From Phytohabitans aurantiacus (GTDB taxonomy: Bacteria > Actinomycetota > Actinomycetes > Mycobacteriales > Micromonosporaceae), in NCBI RefSeq assembly GCF_027923225.1, contig NZ_BSDI01000007.1:310001-374000 (forward strand): a stretch of DNA of 64,000 bases, written 5' to 3'. The notes beneath the pieces were generated by a model. That model did no database searches and was not told the origin of the DNA. It saw nothing but the letters and a program-made list of their open reading frames with translations. The number at the start of each line of letters is the position of its first letter. The stretch's first letter is position 1. Below, piece after piece: positions 44,401-51,400 of the stretch. The translations under genes and the position numbers were made by a program.

Positions 44401-47017
44401 CCGCGCTCTTGGCCTTGGTGACGTGGTTCCACGTGCGCTTGGTGCCGCCGGCGTCGGTCCACCACACGTCGAACTCGGCGGTGAGCTTCTCGGCCGAGCG
44501 GGCGTAGGTGTCGCGGTCGACCAGGTTCTTGGCGTTCAGGGTGGGCTGGGACCAGTTGAACCGGGCGGGATCCTCCGGCGGCGCGCACGCGCCACCCGGC
44601 TCCGTCCACAGTTGACTGAGCTTCGGCTTGGCCGGCGGGGTGTTGTAGTGCACCCGCACCCACGCCCACGGGTCGAACCGCTTCCAGGCGAGCTCGTCGC
44701 CCTCGTCGGCGGCGCGCAGACCGAATGTGGTGTGCTTCCAACCCTCCTTGGCCGCCTCCCGGATGCCGGAGGTGACGTTGAAGACCACATCGCCCGCCGG
44801 GCAGGTGCTGCTCGCGCAGCCGGACCAGCCCTTGGCCACGTTGCGGCGGTCCAGCCGGCGCAGCCAGTTGTCGGAGGTGGAGTTCCACGTCGAGTTGGCG
44901 CCGAACGCCTTCGCCAGGTGGATGTCCACCGGCCGCTTGCTGCCCGAGGCCGCCCACACCTCGCGCACGTGCAGTTCCGCGGAGATGATGTGCTTTCCGG
45001 TCAGCCAGCCGGTCGGCACCCGGTAGAACAGGCGCTTCTTGTGCGGGGAGCCGCAGCTGCGCCCGCTGGAGGGCAGCCCGATCGGGCACCTCCCGACACC
45101 CTGATCGGTCTTGAAGTTGTAGACCTCGTACCCGGTGCTCGACACCATGAGGTTGGCGTTGCTGCGCGGCGTGCGGTACATCGGGTCGATGTAGACCGGG
45201 AACCGCGTGTCGCTCGCGCCCAGCATGGCCTGGTCCGGGGCGAGCGTCAGCGCCTGGTCGGTGGCCGCGACCGGGATGGTGGAGATCTTCGAGGCGTCGC
45301 CGGGACCGCTGTCGGTCGCCTCGGTCACGGGTGGCGGTGCCGGCGGCCCTTCGTCCTCGGTGGTCACCTGCGCACGGGGTGCCGCCGCGGCGGACGCGGC
45401 CGGGGTCGGGGTGGAGTCCCACATCAACGCCTTCGGCGCCTCGAACACCACCGCGCCGGTCTCCGGGTCGACCGCCTGCTGCGTGCCGTCCGGCGCGACC
45501 GTCACGGACAGGGTGGGCGCGGAGAGGCCCAGGGTGAGGCTAGCCAGCCGGGGGTCGGCGGCAGCGGCCGCGGTCTTGACGACCAGCACGTGCGAGAAGC
45601 CCTCCGCGGTGGCCTTGACGCGCAGGTCGACGTCCGATCCCAGCACGCCGGCGTACACGGCGGTGTCCTTCTCCAGTACCGGTGCGGGCAGGGTGCCCGG
45701 CCACGTCAGCGAGAAGGTGTGTCCCTGATGGGTCAGCGTCGCCAGCGGACCCGTGCCGCCCGTCGACAGCTTCAGGTCCACAATGGAGCCGTAGGGCGCG
45801 AGTACCCCGTTCTTGACCCGGACGTTGTTGTACACCGGCCACCAGGCGCCGTCCTTCTTCAGTCGCACCGGCGTGAGCTGCCCGCTGGAGTACAGGCCGC
45901 CGTCCGGGGTGGCAAACACCTGCCGGTCCTCGCCGCGCTCGGGCAGGACCTCGACGAGCTGGCCGCTGCGGGCGGCCGCCTCCAGCGCCTCCGGCGCGTC
46001 CCGTGCCGGGTTCGTCGAGGTCGTCCACTGGTTCTCCGACAGCGTCACGTTGTCGACGCGCGCGGTGAAGTCGGCTCCCGCCCCCAGGTGGAAAGCCACC
46101 TCACCCACCGTCGTGTCCAGGTTGGAGTCGAACGTGTACGTGTACCGCCGCGTCTCCGTGCCGAGCTGTACCTCCTCGTCCAGCGCGGCGCTGTAAGGGT
46201 CGATGTTCTCGCGCACCAGCGCCCGCACGGTGACGTCTGTCGAGGCGGAGGCGTCGAAGGCCAGCGTGTAGGTGCGCTTGCCGCGCAGGGTCTTGCCGCG
46301 CTGGCTCACCCACGCCTGCGCCGGCTCGACCGCGGTGGCGGCGACGGCGGCGCTCAACACTCCACTGTCGACGGCCGTGGTGACGCCGCCGCTCGCCCAG
46401 GACGCGGTGCCGCCGGCGAAGTCGCCGTTCACCATCAGCGGGGTGCTGAACGAGCCGCGGCCGTAGAAGGCCACCTTCTCGTACGTCCACCCCTCGGCCA
46501 GCAGCCGGTCCTTCTCCGCGTCGCCCACCGGGTACGCGTAATAGTCGGTCTTGCGAACCTGGTGAACCGGCAGCAACCCGTCCCCGCCGATCGGGCTGGC
46601 GTAGAAGTCGATGCCGAGGTCGGTCCAGCCGGCCGCGATGGCGGCGTCGCGTACGGCCACATCGGCGGTGTAGATACGGCTGGTGTACGACGGCCGATAC
46701 AGGTGGTAGATCGGGACCAGACCCTCGCCCGCCTCAGGGGCGACGTTCAGCACGATCCCGTCGGTGGCGAATCCGTAAAGGCGCACCGCGTTCTCGTCTT
46801 CCTGATACCACCTGGTGAAAAGCGTCTTCTCCCCGCCGCCGTACGGCATCCGGCTGCGGTACAAGGGCTTCACCATGCTCGCCACCGCGCTCGCCGGTGC
46901 CGAGTCGGCCTTGACCTCACTGGGATCGGCACTCGCCGCGGCACCGTGAAAACCAACGACCATTCCGGATGCCATGACCGTCGCGACCACCCACGCGCCG
47001 ATTCTCCGCATGCCCAT
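41417..47017 (-). CDS. giant secreted multidomain adhesin: LamG domains and seven-bladed lectin-like propeller
   Basis: 1866 residues. Signal peptide (GAWVVATVMASGMVVG). Residues about 48-190 hold aromatic repeats with YxxRxxYTxD-type strings (PLYRSRMPYGG, YRPSYTSRIYTAD), typical of sugar-interacting repeat domains; a carbohydrate-binding-like module follows. Middle: an Ala/Pro linker, a DNRLRE-like module (VGRCPIGLPSSGRSCGSP region) and fibronectin-like parts. Two LamG jellyrolls lie near 1043-1246 (VFVNGKPGTPVAF) and 1263-1472 (IVELWVNGTLEAAA). The end (about 1512-1866) is seven near-identical 54-residue blades. It is probably exported and cell-wall or substrate binding, with the RHS gene 21 bp downstream in one operon. 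Confidence 0.85.
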   Translation of the reverse strand: MGMRRIGAWVVATVMASGMVVGFHGAAASADPSEVKADSAPASAVASMVKPLYRSRMPYGGGEKTLFTRWYQEDENAVRLYGFATDGIVLNVAPEAGEGLVPIYHLYRPSYTSRIYTADVAVRDAAIAAGWTDLGIDFYASPIGGDGLLPVHQVRKTDYYAYPVGDAEKDRLLAEGWTYEKVAFYGRGSFSTPLMVNGDFAGGTASWASGGVTTAVDSGVLSAAVAATAVEPAQAWVSQRGKTLRGKRTYTLAFDASASTDVTVRALVRENIDPYSAALDEEVQLGTETRRYTYTFDSNLDTTVGEVAFHLGAGADFTARVDNVTLSENQWTTSTNPARDAPEALEAAARSGQLVEVLPERGEDRQVFATPDGGLYSSGQLTPVRLKKDGAWWPVYNNVRVKNGVLAPYGSIVDLKLSTGGTGPLATLTHQGHTFSLTWPGTLPAPVLEKDTAVYAGVLGSDVDLRVKATAEGFSHVLVVKTAAAAADPRLASLTLGLSAPTLSVTVAPDGTQQAVDPETGAVVFEAPKALMWDSTPTPAASAAAAPRAQVTTEDEGPPAPPPVTEATDSGPGDASKISTIPVAATDQALTLAPDQAMLGASDTRFPVYIDPMYRTPRSNANLMVSSTGYEVYNFKTDQGVGRCPIGLPSSGRSCGSPHKKRLFYRVPTGWLTGKHIISAELHVREVWAASGSKRPVDIHLAKAFGANSTWNSTSDNWLRRLDRRNVAKGWSGCASSTCPAGDVVFNVTSGIREAAKEGWKHTTFGLRAADEGDELAWKRFDPWAWVRVHYNTPPAKPKLSQLWTEPGGACAPPEDPARFNWSQPTLNAKNLVDRDTYARSAEKLTAEFDVWWTDAGGTKRTWNHVTKAKSAATGKTGNRFSVRVPAGKIPANTVIKWHVRARDGGGKGVKGPWSDAGEAYACHFIYDTQAPPLPDINSSAPDGYNEEDPANPSQLHQDGLGRYGKFTITLHSSVTKFAYDVNEEPTPAMLKARTPNAATETIHVLPKVMGSNTLYVRVADASGNFSKGSATFTFKVADGRAPKAHWKLNDAPGATALVDSARGRYQGTVWGDLKLGEAGARGKAAAFNGTNTDVTSNGAPVLDLTKNFSVTAWAKLSSSVAHNVTVVSQDGAYHSGFFLKYKKSANRWVFARNTADADSTHVEAIASEAVPLDEWVHLVGVYDSVAKQIQIFVNGKPGTPVAFTSPWAAGGSTVIGRARWQGNWTDRFIGKIDDVRVYDRVVSVAEAAKLSKDMLTVTHVWHMNQNGDDSGEGVRKAVRLNGTAKYSTESIVVPGTVGGSAGSLTLPGGAANYAAIDAAVLDPRESFTVSAYVQTDGVPTASMNLLSLAGANTSAVVVKYDAAKERYVLQVRGADSATAAVSTVEHSAFHTGFGDWDHIAVVHNARERIVELWVNGTLEAAAESTTKSFLHGKKPFGPITTVRIGTGPAGAANWKGMVDDLWITRGPADEAVIHALALPTEISEFSEAALNDNNLGDTADRPAGSDLENVFFTLNEGQVAGAYWDRDDAVNASARTWFELNPSLRAAAAAPISHTTTGPQRLQLFTTATDGRVISTYWDPAVTTNGGWRDWFELNPNLKAAAGATVTVTTTGPGRMNLFTTASDGRVISTYWDPAITTNGGWHGWFEVNPGTKAAPGTPVSVTTSGAGRMNLFTTASDGRIVSTYWDPTITTNGGWHSAWFELNPNLKAAPGTPVGVTTSGPARINVFTTAADGRVISTYWDPAITTNGGWQAWFELNPNLKAAVGAAVTVTTAGPGRMNVFTTAADGRVISTYWDPAITTSGGWHGWFELNPNLRAAVRAPIAVLDASPTGMALVTHTADRIVIGTVWRADNAASGGWYAWRVL
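41420..42480 (-). repeat. seven 54-codon tandem repeats coding a beta-propeller
   Basis: The signature GGATCCCAGTACGTGGAGAT recurs with starts near 41624, 41786, 41951, 42113 and 42275, spaced 162, 165, 162 and 162 bp. Diverged end units lie near 41464 and 42440. The protein unit is FELNPNLKAA...FTTASDGRVISTYWDPAITT. High DNA identity among the inner copies indicates recent internal duplication or conversion. Confidence 0.9.
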
Positions 47018-47190
47018 GCCGCCCCCTCCCGTATGCGTTGCGGCCGGAGCCTATTCGGCTCCGGCCGCGGTCGCGTACAGCAAGGGTTTGATCGAGTCGT
47101 AAACTTTGGCGGTACCTCCCGCCGCTTTACGCCGTCCTGTCAGCGGACGATGCTTGTCACGGAATGAAGCGAGCCGAAGGAGGAACCAGA

Positions 47191-47607
47191 ATGTTGCGAG
47201 GACTCACCACCATCCGACTCGTCGCCGACGATGTATTGGCCGCCGCGGCCTGGTACACCGAACTGCTCGGCGTCGAGCCATACTTCAAACGCGACATCGA
47301 GGAAGTGCCCGCCTACGTCGAATTCCGCATCGGCGACTACCAACACGAACTCGGCATCGCCAACACCCGGTTCGTCCCGCATACCCACGCGGACAAGACA
47401 GCGGGCACACTGGTGTATTGGCACGTCGACGACGTCCAGGGCACCCTCGACCGGCTGCTGTCACTGGGCGCCACCGTCCACGAGCCCTTGATCGAGCGCG
47501 GCCCCGGATTCGTCACCGCGTCCGTGATCGACCCGTTCGGCAACGTGCTCGGCGTGATGTACAACCAGCACTACCTCGACATCCTCGGCACGAGGCACAT
47601 CAGCTGA
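47191..47607 (+). CDS. VOC (glyoxalase/bleomycin-resistance fold) protein
   Basis: 138 residues. Two beta-alpha-beta modules typical of the vicinal-oxygen-chelate fold: IRLVADDVLAAAAWYTELLG at the start, then LVYWHVDDVQGTLDRLLSLG and ASVIDPFGNVLGVMYN at the C-terminus. Metal ligands of the family lie at the module ends (Glu in YQHELGI, Asp/Asn in DPFGN region), but no substrate can be deduced. Start ATG supported by AAGGAGG about 10 bp upstream. It stands alone, preceding an LuxR-type gene scrap. Confidence 0.85.
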   Translation: MLRGLTTIRLVADDVLAAAAWYTELLGVEPYFKRDIEEVPAYVEFRIGDYQHELGIANTRFVPHTHADKTAGTLVYWHVDDVQGTLDRLLSLGATVHEPLIERGPGFVTASVIDPFGNVLGVMYNQHYLDILGTRHIS

Positions 47608-47608
47608 T

Positions 47609-47746
47609 CATGTCGGCCGTCGACCTGGACCCGGATCGTGCGACACACACACCCTCTTGCAGGCCGTACAGATCGCCTGGTGCACGGCCTACCCGAAACT
47701 GGGTATCACCTCCCGGGCCGAACTCCGCGCCACAGACCTCGACTAG
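47609..47746 (+). pseudogene. C-terminal scrap of a LuxR-type regulator gene
   Basis: The frame ending at TAG 47744-47746 reads LLQAVQIAWCTAYPKLGITS then RAELRATDLD, which resembles the end of a LuxR helix-turn-helix (the family ends Y-KLGITSRAEL). There is no start codon nor room for a domain, and upstream residues in other frames (AVDLDPDRATHT) suggest a frameshift. Treated as a gene remnant. Confidence 0.4.
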
Positions 47747-47753
47747 AGATCTT

Positions 47754-47809
47754 CCGCGGCGTCCGCCGCGGTAGCTCAAAACCCGATCCTGACCCGACCC
47801 TAAAAGGTC
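47754..47809 (-). repeat. dispersed short repeat, copy B
   Basis: A 56-bp element with a perfect stem, CCGCGGCG-TC-CGCCGCGG (47754-47771), then CAAAACCCGATCCTGACCCG and AAAAGGTC. It matches copy A (3598-3651) across its length and encloses the stop codon of the peptidase E gene (TAG at 47800-47802, minus strand). The stem could also act as a terminator. Confidence 0.6.
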
Positions 47810-48426
47810 TCTAGCGGTAGCAGCTGGGCACGCTCCCCCGTGATGAGCAGAACTTCGCCATCACGTAGTGCCCAGTGCGGCCGTCGGGCCGCGGTGTACG
47901 CGCGTGACAAAGCGTCACAGGCCGCGGTCTCCGGGTGGCCCGGAGACCGCACGTGCGGCACGAACGGGCGATCCAGCAGGCCAAGGCCGCTCATGATCGG
48001 TTCGCCGGCGGCGGTGGGATCGTCGACGAGTTCCAACCCGTTCAGGTCAGGGGCCAGGACGCAGGCGCCGGCGCTGTATGCGCCGTAGACGGCGGCGTCG
48101 CGACGCAACAGGTCTCGCAAAACCTTGTCGGCGCCCGTATCGGCCAGGACGCGGCGCAGCACAAAAACGTTGCCGCCGCGCACCCACACGACGTCGTAGC
48201 CGGCCAGACTGGCAACCGCGGCGGGCTCGCGCAGATCGGTCAACGTGACATCGAGGCCGGCGGCATGAAGGTCGTCAAAATCGCGCCGTAGGCCGGCGTC
48301 ACGCGCGTGAGCCGGCAGCCCGTCGAGAGCGTTCGGGATCAGCGCGGTGCGCCGGCCGGGACCGGCCAACTCGACGAGCCGGTCGGGATGCGCCCCAACC
48401 CGAAACGACGACAGATACAGTCGCAT
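47800..48426 (-). CDS. peptidase E-like serine peptidase (family S51)
   Basis: 208 residues, cytoplasmic. The nucleophile motif GAYSAGACVLAP (Ser118) and the WVRGGNVFVLRRVL block are diagnostic of family S51 dipeptidase E-type enzymes, which cleave N-terminal Asp dipeptides; HVRSPGHPETA holds the probable catalytic His. Length is close to that of the family (about 230). Start ATG 48426. The MarR gene is 15 bp upstream on the same strand, so the two may be one transcript. The stop codon lies inside a dispersed repeat. Confidence 0.82.
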   Translation of the reverse strand: MRLYLSSFRVGAHPDRLVELAGPGRRTALIPNALDGLPAHARDAGLRRDFDDLHAAGLDVTLTDLREPAAVASLAGYDVVWVRGGNVFVLRRVLADTGADKVLRDLLRRDAAVYGAYSAGACVLAPDLNGLELVDDPTAAGEPIMSGLGLLDRPFVPHVRSPGHPETAACDALSRAYTAARRPHWALRDGEVLLITGERAQLLPLETF

Positions 48427-48441
48427 CGCGCAGGAAGGTCT

Positions 48442-48894
48442 TCAGTCCTCGACGCATTCCAGCGCGTCGCGGGCCGCGCCGAGACGCCGCAGCAGGATTC
48501 CCAGTGCACGCTGGTCGGCCTTGCTCAGCTCCGCGAACACGGAGTGCTCGACGCCGGCGACGGCCGCCTCGATCTCGGCCACCACGGCCTCGGCTTGCTC
48601 GGTCAGCCGCACGACATGCCGTCGCCGGTCGGAGGGGTCTCGCTGCCGGGTGACGAACTCGCGGCGCTCCAGGTCGTTGAGGATGGACACCAGCACGCTC
48701 GGATCGACCTCCAGGGCGTGGGCCAGGGCGAGCTGGCTCATGCCACCGGAGTCAGCGAGATGCAGCAGCGCGAGGCAGTGCCGCGGCTTCAGCCCGGTGG
48801 CCGTCATCGCCGCCTGCATCCGCGCGTTGACCACGAGACCCGCGCGAGCGAGCACGAACCCGAGGCGGTCCATCACACCGTTCGCTGCTGGCAC
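48442..48894 (-). CDS. MarR family transcriptional regulator
   Basis: 150 residues with the MarR winged helix: LALLHLADSGGMSQLALAHA, then SVLVSILNDLERREFVTRQRDPSDRRRHVV, and a C-terminal dimerisation helix. Start GTG 48894 (ATG 48873 possible). The divergent hemerythrin gene starts at 49004, and a 22-bp operator-like palindrome lies between them. It probably represses the hemerythrin gene and itself; the ligand or oxidant is unknown. Confidence 0.88.
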   Translation of the reverse strand: MPAANGVMDRLGFVLARAGLVVNARMQAAMTATGLKPRHCLALLHLADSGGMSQLALAHALEVDPSVLVSILNDLERREFVTRQRDPSDRRRHVVRLTEQAEAVVAEIEAAVAGVEHSVFAELSKADQRALGILLRRLGAARDALECVED

Positions 48895-48909
48895 AGACGT
48901 ACCCTACCA

Positions 48910-48920
48910 GATCAATGATC
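48910..48920. promoter_or_regulatory. half-site/palindrome upstream of MarR gene
   Basis: GATCA-A-TGATC is a short perfect palindrome. About 7 bp further (48927-48935) a related GATCAACGG half-site follows. These resemble one arm (CATCAACGAT) of the stronger operator at 48965-48986, so this may be a secondary site controlling the MarR gene itself. Confidence 0.35.
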
Positions 48921-48964
48921 GGCGGGATCAACGGTATGTCGGCAACAATCGTCTACTCGACAGA

Positions 48965-48986
48965 ATCGTTGATGGGCATCAACGAT
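48965..48986. promoter_or_regulatory. MarR operator overlapping the hemerythrin promoter
   Basis: Perfect inverted repeat with 10-bp arms ATCGTTGATG and CATCAACGAT around a GG. TTGATG at 48969-48974 fits a -35 box, TAGGTT at 48991-48996 fits a -10 (TANNNT) with a 16-bp spacer, and the ATG of the hemerythrin gene is 7 bp past it, suggesting a leaderless transcript. Binding of the MarR protein would cover -35 and block polymerase. Confidence 0.7.
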
Positions 48987-49003
48987 CTGCTAGGTTCAAC
49001 GAC

Positions 49004-49531
49004 ATGGAGGTTCGATCGCACACACCCGCCGGATCGCCCCTGCTGGCCGAACTGCTGCGGGTGCATGACTGGCTGCGGCGAGATCTGCGGCAGTGTCAGG
49101 AGATAGCCCGCGCGACCCGGGAAGGCGCCGCGGCGGTGCGGGTCCGTGAACAGGTACGGGAGCTAGAGACGTCCGGTCCACTGTGGCGGTTGCGAGCCAA
49201 TTGCTTGCAGTACTGCGCGCTTGTGCACAGCCACCACCGCCTGGAGGACGATGTGCTGTTCCCGGCCATGCGCCGGTACGCCCCCGAGCTGGGCAAGCTT
49301 GTCGACCGGCTGGAGCGTGACCACCGGGAGGTCGCCGCGCTTCTCGACCGCGTCACCACAGCCGCCGAAGCCCTGACCGGCCCGCGGCCTGACGATGTCC
49401 GCGCGCGGCTGGCGGCGGCTCTCGACCGGCTGGCCGAGCACCTGCTGGAGCACCTCGAGCTCGAGGAGAAGACCCTCGCACCGGTGCTCATCAAGCACCA
49501 GCTGCGCCCAGAGGACCTGATGCGGCGGTGA
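49004..49531 (+). CDS. hemerythrin-like domain protein
   Basis: 175 residues forming a four-helix bundle with the iron-ligand pattern H...HxxxE...H...HxxxE: LLRVHDWLRRDL, ALVHSHHRLEDDVLFP, VDRLERDHREVAAL and EHLLEHLELEEKTLAPVL. Such proteins bind oxygen, NO or iron, or sense redox changes. It is divergent from the MarR gene and preceded by a leaderless-type promoter with an operator. Likely role: response to oxidative or nitrosative stress. Confidence 0.85.
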   Translation: MEVRSHTPAGSPLLAELLRVHDWLRRDLRQCQEIARATREGAAAVRVREQVRELETSGPLWRLRANCLQYCALVHSHHRLEDDVLFPAMRRYAPELGKLVDRLERDHREVAALLDRVTTAAEALTGPRPDDVRARLAAALDRLAEHLLEHLELEEKTLAPVLIKHQLRPEDLMRR

Positions 49532-49622
49532 TCAGGCGCCGGCGAGACCCCTCTTGATCAACGGGAACAAGTCGGTCATGATCTGTATCCCCTCAATGTC
49601 TATTCAACAAGGACGAGTACAC

Positions 49623-50096
49623 ATGAAACTCCAGTTCGGACGGTCCGCCCGCAGGGTCTCGACGGTCGCCGCCGCGAGCATCGGCACGGTGCTGCTGGTG
49701 TCCAACCCGGCGTTCGCCGCGTACAACGACGGCTTCGCCGCGATCACGACCAACTCATGCGGGTCGGCCATCTTTGTCGACCATGGTGAGGGGGCTCCCG
49801 GCGGCGGCAGCAACGACGACTACGTCCTGATCCGCGACAACTGTTCCGACAGCCACGGCGTCCGGGCCTATGCCTGGGTCACGGAGCGCACCTCGGCCGG
49901 CGACCTGACCTACAGCCTCGGGTCGAAGTACAACGGCAACGGGGTCGCGGGCGCGGACGTCGTCTGGGACCCGTTCATCGACGGCAACGTGCGGGCGGGC
50001 GACACCGTGAAGCTGAGGATCTGCCTGGTCGACGGCAGCGGCGACACCACCGGCGCGGCCTGCGGCTCGGCCAGCCACACCAGCGTGGACGGCTGA
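49623..50096 (+). CDS. small secreted protein, function unknown
   Basis: 157 residues. Signal peptide SVSTVAAASIGTVLLV-type (VSTVAAASIGTVLLVSNPAFA), followed by a mature region with Cys pairs (NSCGSAIF, RDNCSDSH, RICLVDGSG, GAACGSAS) and SLGSKYNGNGVAGADVVW. Ribosome site AAGGACGAG before the ATG. No family recognised. It converges on the beta-helix gene with 14 bp between stops. Confidence 0.72.
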   Translation: MKLQFGRSARRVSTVAAASIGTVLLVSNPAFAAYNDGFAAITTNSCGSAIFVDHGEGAPGGGSNDDYVLIRDNCSDSHGVRAYAWVTERTSAGDLTYSLGSKYNGNGVAGADVVWDPFIDGNVRAGDTVKLRICLVDGSGDTTGAACGSASHTSVDG

Positions 50097-50110
50097 CCAG
50101 CCTCCGGCGA

Positions 50111-50767
50111 TCAGCGCATCGGCTCGCGAACGACCGAACGATCGGCGAACGCCGCCGCGAAGAGCGAATTCGTGGCGACACCCGATCGTTCGTCCAGGAA
50201 CTCCGGCAGCAGGACCGCGGCCGGATCGGCGGCGACATGGCCACCGTGGTCGCGGTCGCCGCGAAGGCGTACATCGACGTCGCTGTAGGTTTCGAGCCAG
50301 GCGCGGGTCGTGGTGGCGCCCTGGACACGGAGCGAGCCGCATTCGTAGAGGTCGGTCACCAGCAGATTGGAGACAGTGAGCGAACCCGCGACGAACAGCC
50401 AGCATTCGCTGCTGCAGAAGAGGTTTTGGGCCGTGACGGAGCCCGTGACGAGCAGCGGGACGTAGTAGCCCTCATTGTAGAAGTGCAGCGGACCGTCGAC
50501 GGTGAGGTCGCCGTCGATCAGATACACCAGGCCGTCGTCGCCGTAACCCTCGTGGTGGCCGTTTCCGATGGCGACAGCGCCGCTGACGGCGATGTCGCCG
50601 CGGTGCACGAAGACCCGCTCGGGATCCTCGCCGAACAGCACATCGAACTCGAACAAATCGGCGGTGGCGCCGCCGCCCGCGTCGGAGTCCAGGGGCAGCA
50701 GGGCCAACGCCTCGTCAAGGGGCATCGCGTCCCATGCTGTCGTCAGCGCGTCGAAGGGTGCGGGCAT
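50111..50767 (-). CDS. bactofilin-like beta-helix protein 2
   Basis: 218 residues, cytosolic. Repeated short strands with Gly turns (VHRGDIAVSGAVAIGNGH, LIDGDLTVDGPLHFYN, LLVTGSVTAQNLFCSSE, LFVAGSLTVSNLLVTDLYE) match the beta-helix pattern of the protein at 28378. GAGGAAC lies 8 bp before the ATG at 50767, so the ATG at 50785 is not used. Function unknown. It may pair with the convergent secreted protein, as the paralogue sits with one at 29061. Confidence 0.6.
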   Translation of the reverse strand: MPAPFDALTTAWDAMPLDEALALLPLDSDAGGGATADLFEFDVLFGEDPERVFVHRGDIAVSGAVAIGNGHHEGYGDDGLVYLIDGDLTVDGPLHFYNEGYYVPLLVTGSVTAQNLFCSSECWLFVAGSLTVSNLLVTDLYECGSLRVQGATTTRAWLETYSDVDVRLRGDRDHGGHVAADPAAVLLPEFLDERSGVATNSLFAAAFADRSVVREPMR

Positions 50768-50824
50768 CGCGGCGTTCCTCTCCATGTTTGGACGGCGCCG
50801 GACTGTATCACCGCCGGAGGCGGA

Positions 50825-51400
50825 TCAGAGCCGCCAGTATCCGCGCAGCTGGCCGTCCCGGTATCCGAAATGGACACCTGGACGGACCTCCACTCGACCA
50901 CCCGCCAACACGCTTTCAGGCACATCGAAGACGATCCAGCCGTCGGTGTATTGCCCTGCCGCCAGATCCGGTGACTCGAAATGCGGCTCCCCGAGCATGA
51001 TCCGAGCGTCCTGTTTGTACACCCTGCCGCCAGCGTCGACGACCGTGAAGTCGCAGCCACACGCGAAAACCTCTCCCTTCTTCGCGCGTACGGCCAGGTG
51101 CACCAGAAGAAAGATGCCGTTCGTGGGCGTGCGATCCCAATCGTCGACCTTCGCCTGCGCGGTCGCGATGACCGTGTACTCGATGTTGGCTTTGGATGTG
51201 GTGACCGCCAAGGTCTCGCCCACGGCCACTTCCGCCTTCTCGCCGGGGGCGCCGACCGGGGCGATTTCGATGCCGCCCACGCCTCCCGTGCGATCGAAGA
51301 CGGTGTAGAAACAGCCGAAGAGGACGACAGGTACCACCAGTCCCACGGCGGCGGCGAGCCACGATGATGAGCGGTTCTGACGCGTTGTCGATTCAGACAT
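50825..51400 (-). CDS. membrane-anchored DUF4352-like protein
   Basis: 191 residues. One membrane helix at about 13-33 (SSWLAAAVGLVVPVVLFGCFY) puts the rest outside the cell. The external domain IFLLVHLAVRAKKGEVF..FTVVDAGGRVYK, then GWIVFDVPESVLAGGRVEVR, is the immunoglobulin-like DUF4352 fold (known as a telomeric-repeat-like or surface lipoprotein domain). Its start overlaps the end of the upstream membrane gene by 8 bp. Function unknown; possibly a sensor or envelope component. Confidence 0.7.
   Translation of the reverse strand: MSESTTRQNRSSSWLAAAVGLVVPVVLFGCFYTVFDRTGGVGGIEIAPVGAPGEKAEVAVGETLAVTTSKANIEYTVIATAQAKVDDWDRTPTNGIFLLVHLAVRAKKGEVFACGCDFTVVDAGGRVYKQDARIMLGEPHFESPDLAAGQYTDGWIVFDVPESVLAGGRVEVRPGVHFGYRDGQLRGYWRL

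Noticed and set aside
42353..47167. 1604-residue open frame on the plus strand inside the LamG/propeller gene
   Set aside because: It is an antisense shadow of the large secreted protein, whose minus reading has signal peptide, LamG and propeller repeats.
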